From Zhengitettix transpicula (taxonomy: Eukaryota; Arthropoda; Insecta; Orthoptera; Tetrigidae), in the NCBI GenBank assembly GCA_037074705.1, contig CM073593.1, forward strand, positions 13,459,001 to 13,523,000: DNA of 64,000 nt, written 5' to 3'. Shown piece by piece: positions 11,551 to 22,160 of this stretch. Made by a program: the position numbers and the translations under genes. Numbering within the stretch: position 1 is the stretch's first letter; the number at the start of each line of letters is the position of its first letter. Below the pieces are notes generated by a model that made no database searches, was not told where the DNA came from, and saw only the letters and a list, made by a program, of their open reading frames with translations.

Positions 11551-12653
11551 TGTAATGACAATTAATTAGGACATTAATTGTTTGGACATAAAAATTTGAA
11601 TTGTTTGAGAAATCCATTTTAGCGGCAGGAGCTTCCAAAGCGACAATGAAGCTAGCCGCCTTTATCGAAAAGTCGAAAATGGCGTATACGCGCTAAAACT
11701 CGAGACTAGGATAGTTCAGTTGGTGACTAGAATTTAACAGAGTTGGTTGGCGTCGGGACATTTGGGAGGACGGAACAAGTGATACTAGAGCAGAGACTAG
11801 CAGTCGTTTAATGTATTATTATTAGACAAATTTGGGAGTTGAAGACAAAGTAAAACATTCACGGAAGCATTACATCAAAACTTGCTAAGTAAAAGCAGTT
11901 TTTCGTTTGTAGACAGCCAGGAAAGGAAGGCAGCAGTTTACGTCCATAGCCAACCCGAAATAGTAAAGTTGCAGTTTAAGTCCAAAGCGGGAAAAGACTA
12001 GCAAATCTACAAACCACAGAATTCATATAAGGCAAGCAGAATTCACCTATGGCAGGCAGTCAACAGATAGCTGACAAAAGGGAGGATCATCCGAGTTCCT
12101 GACATTCTATCAATTTTGACTAGAATCAGTGTAAAATCTGTGAATCTTAAAAATCTCGCAATAGTGTATTTTCGAAACCAAAATGAATGCTGAAACAAGC
12201 TGGACAGATGTGAGTAACAAAATACAAAATTAATGATTTATGTAAACGTAATTACAGGATAGAAGTCATATTTCGGTCTATTTTAATTGTTAATCAGAGT
12301 TAATTTCTTTACTTTTAAATTTAGTTCTATTTTAATTGTCAAGTTAATTTCTTTTCTTTTTAGTTTATTTCTATCGACGTATTGTTTAGGTAAATGTAAA
12401 CTGTTTGTTAATAATATTTTTAAATCAAATTGCGTCCATTATCAAACCCAGTGAAGACCCTGAGAAATTAATATTTTAAATTTGTAATTGTTTTTAAATT
12501 ATTGCCACAAAATAAATAAATCTTTTGTTTGTTAATTTTGATCTTTTCATTTAATAAAAGGCCATCCATTTGATTATTACATAAATAGCTTCAACGAGAG
12601 GCAAATTCTTTAAATTAAAATTAAATTAATATAAAGCCCATTAATTGTATATT

Positions 12654-12656
<3 letters not shown>
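11551..12656 (+). mobile_element. Solo LTR-like element (copy b)
   Basis: Starts TGTAATGACAATTAATTAGG and ends ATATTACA between AT runs. Early on it has GCGGCAGGAGCTTCCAAAGC, shared with the inverted copy e (41316-42350), and it contains the conserved word GACCCTGAGA late. A degenerate primer-binding-like word TTCAACGAGAGGC lies inside at 12590-12602, just after an internal TTACA. No coding region. Confidence 0.65.

Positions 12657-12699
<43 letters not shown>
12657..12699. repeat. (AT)n microsatellite
   Basis: About 43 bases of pure AT dinucleotide directly at the right end of LTR copy b. Confidence 0.95.
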
Positions 12700-12703
<4 letters not shown>

Positions 12704-12799
12704 GATCTTAGAGCATGCTTATACATTACCTGTAAATATTAAAAGCAAGAAACAAAATCATATGATTTATAAATTATTATTCAATAAAAGGTTACGTGA

Positions 12800-13520
12800 C
12801 CATAGGCAGGGTTAAAAAGGTGGGATACGGAAGCTAGAGCAAAGTTGGCCAATGTTAACTGGATCCACTTGATCATACCCAGAATATGTCTTAATATGAT
12901 CCAGTGAAAACCCTGGAGAAATGTGCATCAGGCAGATCCGCATTTCGGCACTTGTTCCATGGAACCACCAGATGAATGAAGGAGAAATGCAGCATTCCCG
13001 TTTCCATGCCTCGGTCAGATTTGGAGCTACCTGGCCGTCTGTTCCAATTGGAACAATATACAACTGTTGCCGCGTGCCCAACGTCTGTGACACCAGAGCG
13101 TACAACCTCTCAAAACTGACCCAAGTATTTTTTTCAGCTTAAACGAATACGAATTTGAAATCAGGGAAACGAGAAAGTATCCCCGTAAGAAGCTTTCCCC
13201 AACTCTCTTCCTCACCTTTCATTTTTTCCAGCCGTATGCCTTTTTGTTTTGTTTTCAGGAACAGGCTAAATAGTGGTCAACCACGTTGTGGTCTTTTTCT
13301 CCGTTATAACACAACAAAAGAAAGGTAAGGAGGATTCCGGAAAAAGTGAAAGGTAGTGAAGGTTGAACTAGAACCATGTGGACATCCTTTTCGGATCCTA
13401 CTCGGCATTTTCCTAAATATAATGAATGGAAAACCCTAGAGAAATCTGAAACACGTATATCGGGATCTTGGAACTAGTCCGGTGTCCTTCAGATGATTGG
13501 AGTGGGGTTTTCTGTGAGAA
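12800..13520. other. Unassigned block with two similar segments
   Basis: The segments 12895-12990 and 13425-13510 share an AAACCCT(G/A)GAGAAATSTG-like core and a following CCAGATGAAT/TCAGATGATT-like stretch, suggesting a diverged direct duplication. Open frames of 60-97 codons exist on both strands without any motif. Confidence 0.3.
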
Positions 13521-13590
13521 CACAAAGTTATTTTAATAAACAAACTGCATATTAAACTGTAAAATTTACGTCTGTTCTGAAAATTAATAA

Positions 13591-13845
13591 ACAGATAAAA
13601 TAGTACAAACAAAAGAAGTGATATAAATACACTAACAACGTTTCTGGAAATCTTTTCCCATTGTTGCTTTCTTCGGGGTGCTAAGAAAAGGCTTTTGAGA
13701 TTTTCAACTGAATTCTTCAGATGTGTCGCTCTAGTCCCACGTGTTTTTAATTTTCTTAGAACTTGAAGAAAGGAACAAGTATTCCAGAAACGTTGTGTGG
13801 CATTTATATCACTTCTTTTCTCTGTATTTGGCTATTTTATCTTAA
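13591..13845. repeat. Fold-back Penelope-like remnant (family B, first copy)
   Basis: The left arm 13591-13689 (reverse complement) matches the right arm 13752-13845; both run from a TTTTCTTAG/CTTAG edge through CAGAAACGTTGT to TATTTATATCACTTCTTTT. The 62-base loop carries GTCGCTCTAGTC, a word also seen ahead of the single tails at 15200, 38560 and 57465. There is no ORF. It amounts to two PLE tails joined head to head. Confidence 0.7.
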
Positions 13846-13859
13846 TACTAAGTTGAATA

Positions 13860-15195
13860 TTACGTTCAATAATGTAATGGTTTTCTTTTCCCCCTAATTA
13901 GTTTAAGAACTCTCTTGATATCAATTTATGGCAAGATAATATAAACAACGCAGAATTTATCAGAAAGTAGTAAAATAACTTCTCGACCTTAATTTAAGCC
14001 TTTCTCATATATTTTAAGAAAATAACATTATTTGTGACAAAATTTAAATTAATAAAAACTGATATAAAATAGAAATATCTCCAGCAAAAATCTGAAATAA
14101 TTCTATATTTGAATGTTTCTTTTGATACCGTATCCTATAAATATTTGATAAATTTTAAACTTAGAACTCGGTTTTATTTAGAAATTATGTTTGTCCCGTA
14201 TGAGACTGATCACAATTTCTCAGCTTCATTTACCCATAGTGACCAGCTGTTCACTGCAAGTCAAGAAGTGCTTATGATATTAAGTGTAATTAATCCTAAG
14301 CCAATGCATTCTACGTAACCTGTAGACCCAAATATGTCCTGAAATTCATCCAAACCCCCAAATTCTTAATTTGTTTGTCGCGAACATATATCTAATATAT
14401 TATAAGTTAAGAAAATGTGTAGATAATTTTTAAAACATAATTGTAACCTGATCAGCCGTTTCCATTTCGAACGGGGCCGACAAATATCTTATCTTGCTGA
14501 AGTTAAAGGGTTGTTAGATTTCACAGACGATACGGACACACAGTTCCTATTACCTTGTTAATTATTGCTGTAATATTCATTTGTATTTCACGTTGAGAGA
14601 AAGGAACGCTTTACAAATAGATATTGAACGTATCGATTATGATGATAAAACTGGCTTAACAATGCCTCTCCCCTACGGTATCGTTTTTGTGCCAAAGCCC
14701 TAGACATTACAGAGCGTGGTGGACAAAGGTTCTTTGCTCCCTTCACAGATGAATAATTTATAGTGAAGCGTCACCTGGTATTGATTCTTAATCATTTTAA
14801 ATTCGTTTAATTTTGTATTTATATTTTAATTATTATTATTTTAATTAATTAATTAACATTATTAATTATTAAATAATTTACACACGTGTAAGAACAATCG
14901 TATGAAAGACAATACTGTAACCGTTAGATTTCTTATCTTAAATAATTCAGATCTCAATTTAAGAGATTGCCCCTCTTAGACAATTTGTTTCATTATTCTT
15001 TTAACTTTAATAACTGGATTACTGATTCCGATTTCTATATTAACTTTAAAATTCGTATTTTATCTAACGTTTAATAACAAAATAAGTCATAACAGGTTTG
15101 ATATTAAATATTTACTTCAAACGTTACACACAAACTAAGCAAACCTTAAAAGCCAGTATAAAATAATACAAAATTAACCTTAAAAGTAACGTTAA
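13860..15195. other. No feature recognised
   Basis: AT-rich; a motif-free 69-codon frame at 14109-14318 only. Confidence 0.5.
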
Positions 15196-15199
15196 ATGT

Positions 15200-15390
15200 A
15201 ATGAATAAGACATTGACAAGTGCACTTGACAGTTGCAGTTTTGTCGCTCTAGGCTCTTCTTCGCACTTGACGAAAGGAACAAGGATCCCAGAAACGTTGT
15301 GTGGTATTCATATTATAACTTTTTTGTCTGAATTGGCTATAATTCTTATTCATTATTTTCAATCAGACGTAAATTTTACATTTTAACGTT
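15200..15390 (+). repeat. Penelope-like 3' tail (family B)
   Basis: GTCGCTCTAGGCTCTTCTTC, then TTGACGA (15267-15273), AAGGAACAAGGATCCCA, GAAACGTTGTGTGGTATTC and a CTGAATTGGCTA tail ending in a TCAGACGTAAA-like edge. It is nearly identical in layout to the 57465 copy. The frame across it is not a gene. Confidence 0.7.
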
Positions 15391-16433
15391 AAATGTATTC
15401 AGTAGTACCTGTGATCTGCGGGGTTGCATACACACAACACCAACGAAATCCGTGACGTGATGATTTATAACAGCTTTTATCAGAAAAATAGAAATTTTAC
15501 TTATTTTGAGCAATTCAACAATATATTTATTATTGTTTCTAGGTAATAAGATATTCTATTTTCTTATAAATATGTACGTGAAGAATTAGACAATGAACAA
15601 AACTACTTAATGTTTAGCTTAGCTTACGTTTGTTCATTCTGACAACAAACCATACATTTAATTTAACGAGCTACGTGTCTTTCTGAATTTGTATCAGAGG
15701 CATTCAGTTTCTATCTTTAAGTGGGCTGGCGAGTTCGCTCCTAGCATAGCGATTCAACTGAACAGGAAGACGCGCTTCCTCTCAGAGTCCGGAAATTAAG
15801 TGTTCGCCTTCGGCTGCAGGGGCCATCTTGGATGGGTTTTGTTATTGCAGTAATACCAACCTCCAGAATCGATGTGCAATTGAAGGTGTTAGGAAAACTG
15901 CCTCGAGAAAGATAGGTCAATATTTTCCCGAAGATGAATGAGTAAATATAAATGATAAATGGAGTCATTGTTTGCTCTATGCGAAGATTCATCTGAAAGC
16001 CTGATCTACAACTAATATATATTAAAGTATGTTCTAAAATACAAATAAACTTGTAAATACCAAAAGTGTAATAGAAAACAAATCTCAATGTATTTACCAA
16101 CTCGAAATTTCTCTAGACTGAAGCACAATTTTTTAATAACTAATTTTAAGAAACAATTTAACTCGTACATGTTCATATAAATATTTATGAATATTTAATT
16201 AAATATTATGCCTAGTGGTTACTGGTTCCGCTCTTCCGGGCCATCAGCGAACAATTCATTATGTCTTTAGCGTTACTATTGTTATTAGCTTGAGTAATAT
16301 GTAAAAAAAATTTAAATTAAATCCTAACTGAAGTGTAACTGCAGTTTTTGAACACGTGAGATTGCAAGATATAAGATCGTGACTTTACCACAAAACAATA
16401 TAACTTTAACTAAAAATAATGAAAAATTTTATT
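15391..16433. other. No clear feature
   Basis: AT-rich; a minus-strand frame of 119 codons (15741-16100) has no recognisable domain and low-complexity hydrophobic content, so it is probably chance. Confidence 0.4.
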
Positions 16434-16437
16434 CTGT

Positions 16438-17125
16438 TGTGGTGAGCTTAAAGTCAAATTAACTAATGATATGCGGTTTGTTGGGCGCCACCTGCAAGAA
16501 TTGTTCTTGCAGGAAAGGGAAATATAATATTTAGTTAATAAAAACAAGAATTCATTTTATGAGAATTTATATAAAACGAAAGCTCTCCAGCCTGCCAGGG
16601 ATGCATGTAACCCCCTCCCTTTCTCAAGATTAACCGTGGTTCTCCTCGTGGCAAACCGACGCGATACCTGGAAGCATGGAATGCGACTTACCAGGTCTGC
16701 AGCTCGGACAGGGTCGACTCTCTCTCTCATCAGCATTCGCAGAAGACGACCGGAGACTCACGTGCAAAACCAAAATCTTTCAGGATCAACTCTCCCTGAC
16801 CACTCTCACCGACGGTCCAAATTCATCTCTTCGTGTTCGCAGACTTCTTTCTCTGCCTCCTTAAAATCCCTCTCTCCTGGTTGGTCCTTGTGCACACGTG
16901 ACCCACTTCCATCTATTTTAGGACCATAACCTCCCGGTCGTCTACCCCTTCCTTGGCCGACCCTGACCTCGCTTGCGGGACTTGCGGATTTTCCAATCCA
17001 CCCCGCCATTGTCTTGTGTCTGCTGCTCGACCCCGGCAAGCCACATTCCCATGCTTCCAGGCAGTAATTTAGGCAACAGTTATAAAAATATTTTGTAACA
17101 AATCGATAACTAAAGGCGCACCATA
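16438..17125 (-). repeat. 3' LTR
   Basis: 688 bases, minus-strand ends TATGGTGCGCC...CTCACCACA. It includes a perfect 10-bp hairpin CCTGCAAGAA/TTCTTGCAGG with a TTG loop at 16491-16513, and an internal TGGCGCCCAAC (complement of 16480-16490), the first 11 bases of a tRNA-Lys primer site. Confidence 0.8.
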
Positions 17126-17130
17126 TAATA

Positions 17131-17140
17131 TTCCCCCTTT
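17131..17140 (-). promoter_or_regulatory. Polypurine tract
   Basis: AAAGGGGGAA on the minus strand, a few bases upstream of the 3' LTR: the usual plus-strand primer of LTR elements. Confidence 0.7.
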
Positions 17141-17486
17141 GAAATTGGATGAATGGAGGATCCATTCGAACGATTTCAAAATAATTCGCTTGAAGTTCGC
17201 GCATGCTCCCTCGCATCTGGCAAAATACAATCCTGTGATACAATTTAATTTTTTTTTCTATGTGGTACTTAATTAGCAGATATAGCTATAGTCCAATTTC
17301 TCATAATTCTAAGTAGTTTCCATAACAGTACGTAATCTCAAACAGTACAGCATTACATTCACAAACAAATTAATTAAATGTTATATTCAGATTTGAAATA
17401 AAATTACAACTAACTCAACAACGAAATGATGAATCATATACAAATCTAAGAGTAACTTACAGCTAACTTAATAACGAAAGGTAGGA
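17141..17486 (-). other. Internal remnant upstream of the polypurine tract
   Basis: AT-rich, non-coding except the last part (about 17141-17225), where the minus strand gives a short frame ending MDPPFIQFQRGN before the LTR. It may be the extreme C-terminus of pol; this is an inference. Confidence 0.35.
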
Positions 17487-17870
17487 TAACTAATGATATG
17501 CGGTTTGTTGGGCGCCACCTGCAAGAATTGTTCTTGCAGAAAAGGGAAATACAATATTTAGTTAATAAAAACAAGAATTCATTTTATGAGAATTTATATA
17601 GAACGAAAGCTCTCCAGCCTGCCAGGGATGCATGTAACCCCCTCCCTTTCTCAAGATTAACCGTGGTTCTCCTCGTGGCAAACCGACGCGATACCCGGAA
17701 GCATGGAATGCGACTTACCAGGTCTGCAGCTCGGACAGGGTCGACTCCCGTTGGCGACTCTCTCTCATCAGCATTCGCAGAAGACGACCGGAGACGCACG
17801 TGCAAAACCAAAATCTTTCAGGATCAACTCTCCCTGACCACTCTCACCGACGGTCCAAATACATCTCTTC
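17487..17870 (-). repeat. Partial internal LTR-like segment
   Basis: About 384 bases match the inner part of both LTRs, from TAACTAATGATATG to the CCGACGGTCCAAATACAT word, then switch straight into gag coding sequence. It retains TGGCGCCCAAC (17507-17517) but lacks the outer LTR third. It is best read as a recombination or template-switch product that replaced pol. Confidence 0.7.
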
Positions 17871-18527
17871 CCTAATTGCCTCTGCTTCACTGACTAGCCG
17901 ATTAATCACCTGCCCAGTTTTTTCGCGCGTAATTTCTACATCTGCCCCGACAACAACTTCGTCTAATCTGTGTGCAAGACTTTGGCGCTCCTTATTAGCC
18001 AAATCGGCTACTTCGGTTTTTTGTTCGGCGACCTGTTCTACGTTTATGCCTAAGCCTGTTTCAACTAATTTTTCAAAATCCTCTGTCGTTTCCTGTCCTT
18101 CATGACTTATACGCGCGCATTTTTCATTAATTGTATCGCTTTGACTTTGTAACTGGTTCCATTGAACTCGACTTCTTTCCGTGAATATTTGGACCTGCTC
18201 CTGAATCTCACTGCGGATGTCTCTAAACTTATTCTCAGTTGCTTCTTGACAGCCTTTAATCTGGGCCTGCAATATGTTAAACCCCTTGTTAGTTTCGTCA
18301 CTATTCCTTTGAATCTGTTCCTCTAACTTAGCCTGACTATTTTGAATGGCTTGCATCAATTGTGCCATCATAGATTCGAATAAAAACTGATTTTCTTTTG
18401 TACCATTGGTTACAGGAAAACCACTGCTTGCCTGGCTCCCAACATTCTCAGAACTACCCTCCGTCTGCTCATCCGTGCTTAATTCCCTTTGTACCGTATC
18501 CATTCCGCTCCTAAGCTTCATGAACAA
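17844..18527 (-). CDS. Gag-like ORF of the LTR element (3'-truncated)
   Basis: The 227-codon frame starts MFMKLRSGMDTVQRELSTDE about 440 bases after the primer-binding site. It has an acidic Ser/Glu/Gln-rich N-terminus (residues 1-50), a MMAQLMQAIQNSQAKLEEQI helix, and a long heptad-like charged region to about residue 210 that looks like a coiled coil. Position, length and composition fit the N-terminal region of insect Ty3/gypsy Gag. The nucleocapsid zinc knuckle and everything downstream are missing. The last residues (EEMYLDRR) are read from LTR-like DNA, so the stop is a junction artefact. No close family was identified; a structural role in particle assembly is inferred from position only. 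Confidence 0.6.
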   Translation of the reverse strand: MFMKLRSGMDTVQRELSTDEQTEGSSENVGSQASSGFPVTNGTKENQFLFESMMAQLMQAIQNSQAKLEEQIQRNSDETNKGFNILQAQIKGCQEATENKFRDIRSEIQEQVQIFTERSRVQWNQLQSQSDTINEKCARISHEGQETTEDFEKLVETGLGINVEQVAEQKTEVADLANKERQSLAHRLDEVVVGADVEITREKTGQVINRLVSEAEAIREEMYLDRR

Positions 18528-18965
18528 CCAGACGAAATAACCAGAAGAACTCCGTTTCTATTTTAAACACACTCTTTCTCTAACACACTAACATATAACG
18601 AAAAAAAAGCTCAAAATTCACACAACTTAACATTAAACATATAGACCTCAGGCTCTAATCCACATTAGATAACAAAAGAAATCCCAAAATTCACCGAATT
18701 AACGCTTAACCTATGAAAAAAACTCCTGCTCTACTCAACGCTAGAAATTAAAATATATGGTCCGCGTCTAAACACCTGCATCTCCAGCCTGGAACGTATT
18801 GCCCAAAATCTAAATTCCCGCAAAATACATATTACAAAATTATTCCCCCAAAATACACGTTAAAAGAATCACGTCCTGAATTTCTGCTTGAATGGCTGAC
18901 TAGCAAGTGTATATAATCCGCTAATCCTGTCCCCGTAGTATCGCTCCAGTTTGCCACTTCTTCGT

Positions 18966-18983
18966 GCCCCACGTTGGACGACA
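18966..18983 (-). promoter_or_regulatory. Primer-binding site, tRNA-Lys(CTT) type
   Basis: TGTCGTCCAACGTGGGGC on the minus strand, seven bases downstream of the 5' LTR end, differs at two of 18 positions from TGGCGCCCAACGTGGGGC, the complement of the 3' end of animal tRNA-Lys(CTT). Confidence 0.65.
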
Positions 18984-18990
18984 TCTTATA

Positions 18991-19657
18991 TGTGGTGAGC
19001 TTAAAGTCAAATTAACTAATGATATGCGGTTTGTTGGGCGCCACCTTCAAGAATTGTTCTTGCAGGAAAGGGAAATATAATATTTAGTTAATTAAAAAAC
19101 AAGAATTCATTTTATGAGAATTTATATAAAACGAAAGCTCTCCAGCCTGCCAGGGATGCATGTAACCCCCTCCCTTTCTCAAGATTAACCGTGGTTCTCC
19201 TCGTGGCAAACCGACGCGATACCCTGAAGCATGGAATGCGACTTACCAGGTCTGCAGCTTGGACAGGGTCGACTCCCGTTGGCGACTCTCTCTCTCATCA
19301 GCATTCGCAGAAGACGACCGGAGACTCACGTGCAAAACCAAAATCTTTCAGGATCAACTCTCCCTGACCACTCTCACCGACGGTCCAAATTCATCTCTTC
19401 GTGTTCGCATACTTCTTTCTCTGCCTCCTCAAAATCCCTCTCTCCTGGTTGGTCCTTGTGCACACTTCGATCTATTTTAGGGCCATACCCTCCCGGTCGT
19501 CTGCTTGCGGGACTTGCGGATTTTCCAATCCACCCCGCCATTGTCTTGTGTCTGCTGCTCGACCCCGGCAAGCCACATTCCCATGCTTCCAGGCAGTAAT
19601 TTAGGCAACAGTTATAAAAATATTTTGTAACAAATCGATAACTAAAGGCGCACCATA
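18991..19657 (-). repeat. 5' LTR
   Basis: 667 bases, the same boundaries as the 3' LTR. TGGCGCCCAAC (complement of 19033-19043) lies inside, two bases after TTGCA, so an older LTR end plus primer site is embedded in the present LTR. Confidence 0.8.
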
Positions 19658-19668
19658 CTGTTTTAAAC

Positions 19669-19934
19669 ATTAATAATACGAAAAGTAGCTAAATACAGAC
19701 AAAAGAAGTGGCGTTATAAATACCACACAACATGTCTGGAAACCTTGTTCCTTTCTTCAAGTGCTAAGAAAACTAAAAAACGCAAGAGCCTAGAGAGAGA
19801 GAGAACTCCACATTTCTGTTGCTTTTTAGTTTTCTTGGCACCTGAAGATAGGAACAAAGTTTCCGGAAACTTTGTGTGGTATTTATATCATGACTTATTT
19901 TGTCTGTCTTTAGCTATTTTTCGTATTATTTTAA
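19669..19934. repeat. Fold-back Penelope-like remnant (family B, second copy)
   Basis: The left arm 19669-19780 (reverse complement) and right arm 19822-19934 match over about 110 bases, from TTTTTAGTTTTCTTGGCAC through the core to TAGCTATTTTTCGTATTATT. The loop is about 40 bases with GAGCCTAGAGAGAGA. It has the same plan as 13591-13845 but is better preserved. Confidence 0.75.
19838..19872 (+). ncRNA. Hammerhead-like core, family B
   Basis: CTGAAGA (19842-19848), a GGAA...TTCC stem and GAAAC (19866-19870). The inverted partner in the left arm has an eroded GACAT in place of GAAAC. Confidence 0.35.
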
Positions 19935-20119
19935 CTAAAAAGGTGGACCGTGTACAATTTCAATAATGAAAAAATATCTCACATTTATAGTAATAATGTT
20001 AGTTGTCAGTACTTAGACTTGTTTGAGGATAGTTCTACGTGGTTTCCTGTTGCCTTGTTTGGAACGATGATCGCTTCGAAGTGCGAACCTGGCAACGGGA
20101 ACTCCGCAATGAGCTTTGG

Positions 20120-20240
20120 AGATTATGCGGAAAAGATGTAGACACACACCCACACACACTTACATCCATGCCCTCGTGAGGATTCGTTCCCGGTCCCTCT
20201 GTGATGGGAGGAAATGACGCTGACCACTACATCACAGTAG
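20120..20240 (-). repeat. tRNA-derived SINE fragment
   Basis: On the minus strand an A-box-like TGATGTAGTGGTCAG (complement of about 20220-20234) is followed about 40 bases later by a B-box-like CCGGGAACGAATCC (complement of 20180-20193). The spacing fits an RNA polymerase III promoter of tRNA origin. A CA-rich stretch ends it. No intact tRNA cloverleaf was seen. Confidence 0.5.
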
Positions 20241-20259
20241 TCGGCTTATAATAATATTA

Positions 20260-21630
20260 ATAGATATACGGAATTGAGTCCAAAAATTATTTTTATAAAC
20301 AAAAATTAATTTTACGCCGCTACGTCCTATTTAAGAACCGCTTAAGATTGGACAGTTAATATTTTTGTATATAAATCACGCATAAACTTTAGAAGTTCTT
20401 CTGCCTCGTGTGTTGTAACCGACATCAATTTAGGTTTATACCACTAGATCCTCGTCTATTCTGTCGCCGGATCTGAAACCATTTGTATTAAAATATAACA
20501 AAATCTAAAAGATATACAAGGGAAACACGTACATAATTTTCATCGTTTCATTTCGAGAGTTCGCCTCGAGGTTGTCGTGAACCCCGCGAGTTTCATGTCC
20601 AGGCTGTGCTCACCTTGTTTATCCGACGTCTACTTAACTTCGATTGGCACATTACGTGATCTAGAGAGCCTGTTAATGTTCCTGATTGCGTAACGTGAAA
20701 GTTACGAGTAATTGCGTGTTGCACGTCACGCAATCTGAGGCTCGTTATCCACCGACACTGACTGGTATTATGTGGCAGAAAAGTTATTTAGTTACCTTCG
20801 TGATTTTAAATAACTTACCTATCAAGTGGGGCGGAATAAAAAACCTAAGACAGAAAAATTATACTGTATTGGATTAAGTTTCAACAAAAGTAGCAATATC
20901 TGTCCAATTCTCGTGGGCGACTTGTCTGCTGTTATTTTTGTGAAGTATAAAGAACGTATTTCCATGAATACAAATATGAATAAATGTGAATATGTATGAA
21001 TCATCTGTATATGAATGCATTTATGTGTTTTCCGGAGGCAGAGGTATATCAGGCACAACGTGGAACGTGTTTCCAGAGTGAGAATTTATTTTTATTTAAA
21101 ACAATATTCTTCAACCCCAAAAATTCATTTAATATCTTTACATCTTATTATTATCAAAATAATTTTCTTCTCTTATCCCACTCTTCTACCTGCTTCTTTG
21201 AACCATTTCTAGTAAAGTTTTCAGCCGAAACTAAATGTTATTCTACATTTGCTAAAAGTTAGTATCAGAAAGAAGTAAGTAAAATGAGTTAGTGTATTCA
21301 TTTAAGTCAAGTGAAAAAATTACCGAACCTTTGTCTATATGAGTTAAAATATTGTTGGAGACTTCAAGTATTATTTAGTAGTATGTAGATTTTTTAGCAG
21401 ATTTCTGTGAAAAAAATGGGATATTTTTGTCAGTTGTTTTATCGGTATTTTCAAGTAAACTTTGAATGATACGATATCTTATTTTATCGTGTTGCTGAAT
21501 AGTGTGACGAGGTGTGAATTTAATGTTAAAAAAAGTTAATGGAAACATTTAAGGGTATTTATTGGTGGGTCTAGTACAAAATTTCCCGACACACACACTT
21601 GTCAAATGCACATTTTCTCGCCAACCATAT
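20260..21630. other. No feature recognised
   Basis: AT-rich with several chance frames of 63-88 codons on both strands; none has a motif. Confidence 0.45.
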
Positions 21631-21634
21631 CCCC

Positions 21635-21696
21635 ATTGACGTTTACTCGACAGATAATTATCCCGATTGACGTTTTTCCGACAAGTAATTTACCGG
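21635..21696 (+). repeat. Two-copy 31-bp tandem repeat
   Basis: Unit ATTGACGTTTACTCGACAGA plus 11 bases at 21635-21665, repeated with a few changes at 21666-21696. Confidence 0.6.
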
Positions 21697-21758
21697 AAAG
21701 GTGGGTTCTTACTAAATAAAGCATAATATTCATATTTTGGAACACTCAGTATGCGATT

Positions 21759-22160
21759 GGTGTCTAATCCGGTGTTATAATAGTCGCTGAGTTTATTTAT
21801 GACTTTCCAGCAGGGTTAAATCGCAGGAAATATCAAATTATTATCACCCATTAAACTTTAATTTTATTATGAATGACATACATAAACTCAGCGACTACCA
21901 TAACACTGCATTCGATACCAACTTTGGTCTTTATCGCAATTTTTTTCACTTCCTTTCACCCCACCCCTAGAGATGTCCTCATGCCGTTAAGGTCACTGAA
22001 AATAACGAGAGTGACATGAATATAAGCGACCAGGTAAATAATTTATTCCGCACCAATATAGGTCGTTATCGCATGTTTTGAAAATGCCACCCCATTCCAC
22101 ACCCATCCACATTGAAGCTAGAGTAATCTTAAATCCGCTGAGTTTGTTCCTGGATTTTAA
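21759..22160. repeat. AGCTGGG-family modules, head to head
   Basis: The plus-strand module from 21879 (AAACTCAGCGACTACCATAA, then a CCACCCCTAGAGATG part) resembles the 33.2 and 36 kb copies. The same start is present inverted at 21759-21801. The two arms of about 41-43 bases enclose a 77-base spacer. Confidence 0.55.

Larger units (their letters stand above)
16438..19657 (-). mobile_element. Deleted LTR retrotransposon (Ty3/gypsy-like), minus strand
   Basis: Two long terminal repeats (18991-19657 and 16438-17125) bracket a primer-binding site, leader, gag-like ORF and polypurine tract in the right order on the minus strand. The whole is flanked by the 4-bp duplication CTGT (16434-16437 and 19658-19661). 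A third, partial LTR-like segment (17487-17870) sits where pol should be, and there are no protease, RT, RNase H or integrase domains, so the copy depends on helpers for movement. The LTR copies are very similar apart from small indels, which suggests a fairly recent insertion. It landed at the edge of the fold-back unit 19669-19934. Confidence 0.8.

Noticed and set aside
15201..15386. Frame of 61 codons similar to one at 57475-57657
   Set aside because: Both are read through the same Penelope-like 3' tail; similarity reflects the repeat, not a protein.
15741..16100. 119-codon minus-strand frame
   Set aside because: No start context, domain or repeat support, and hydrophobic low-complexity content typical of AT-rich chance frames.
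16636..17243. Frames of 62-145 codons on both strands, recurring at 17.5-17.9 and 19.2-19.7 kb
   Set aside because: These are translations of the three LTR copies, which are non-coding terminal repeats.
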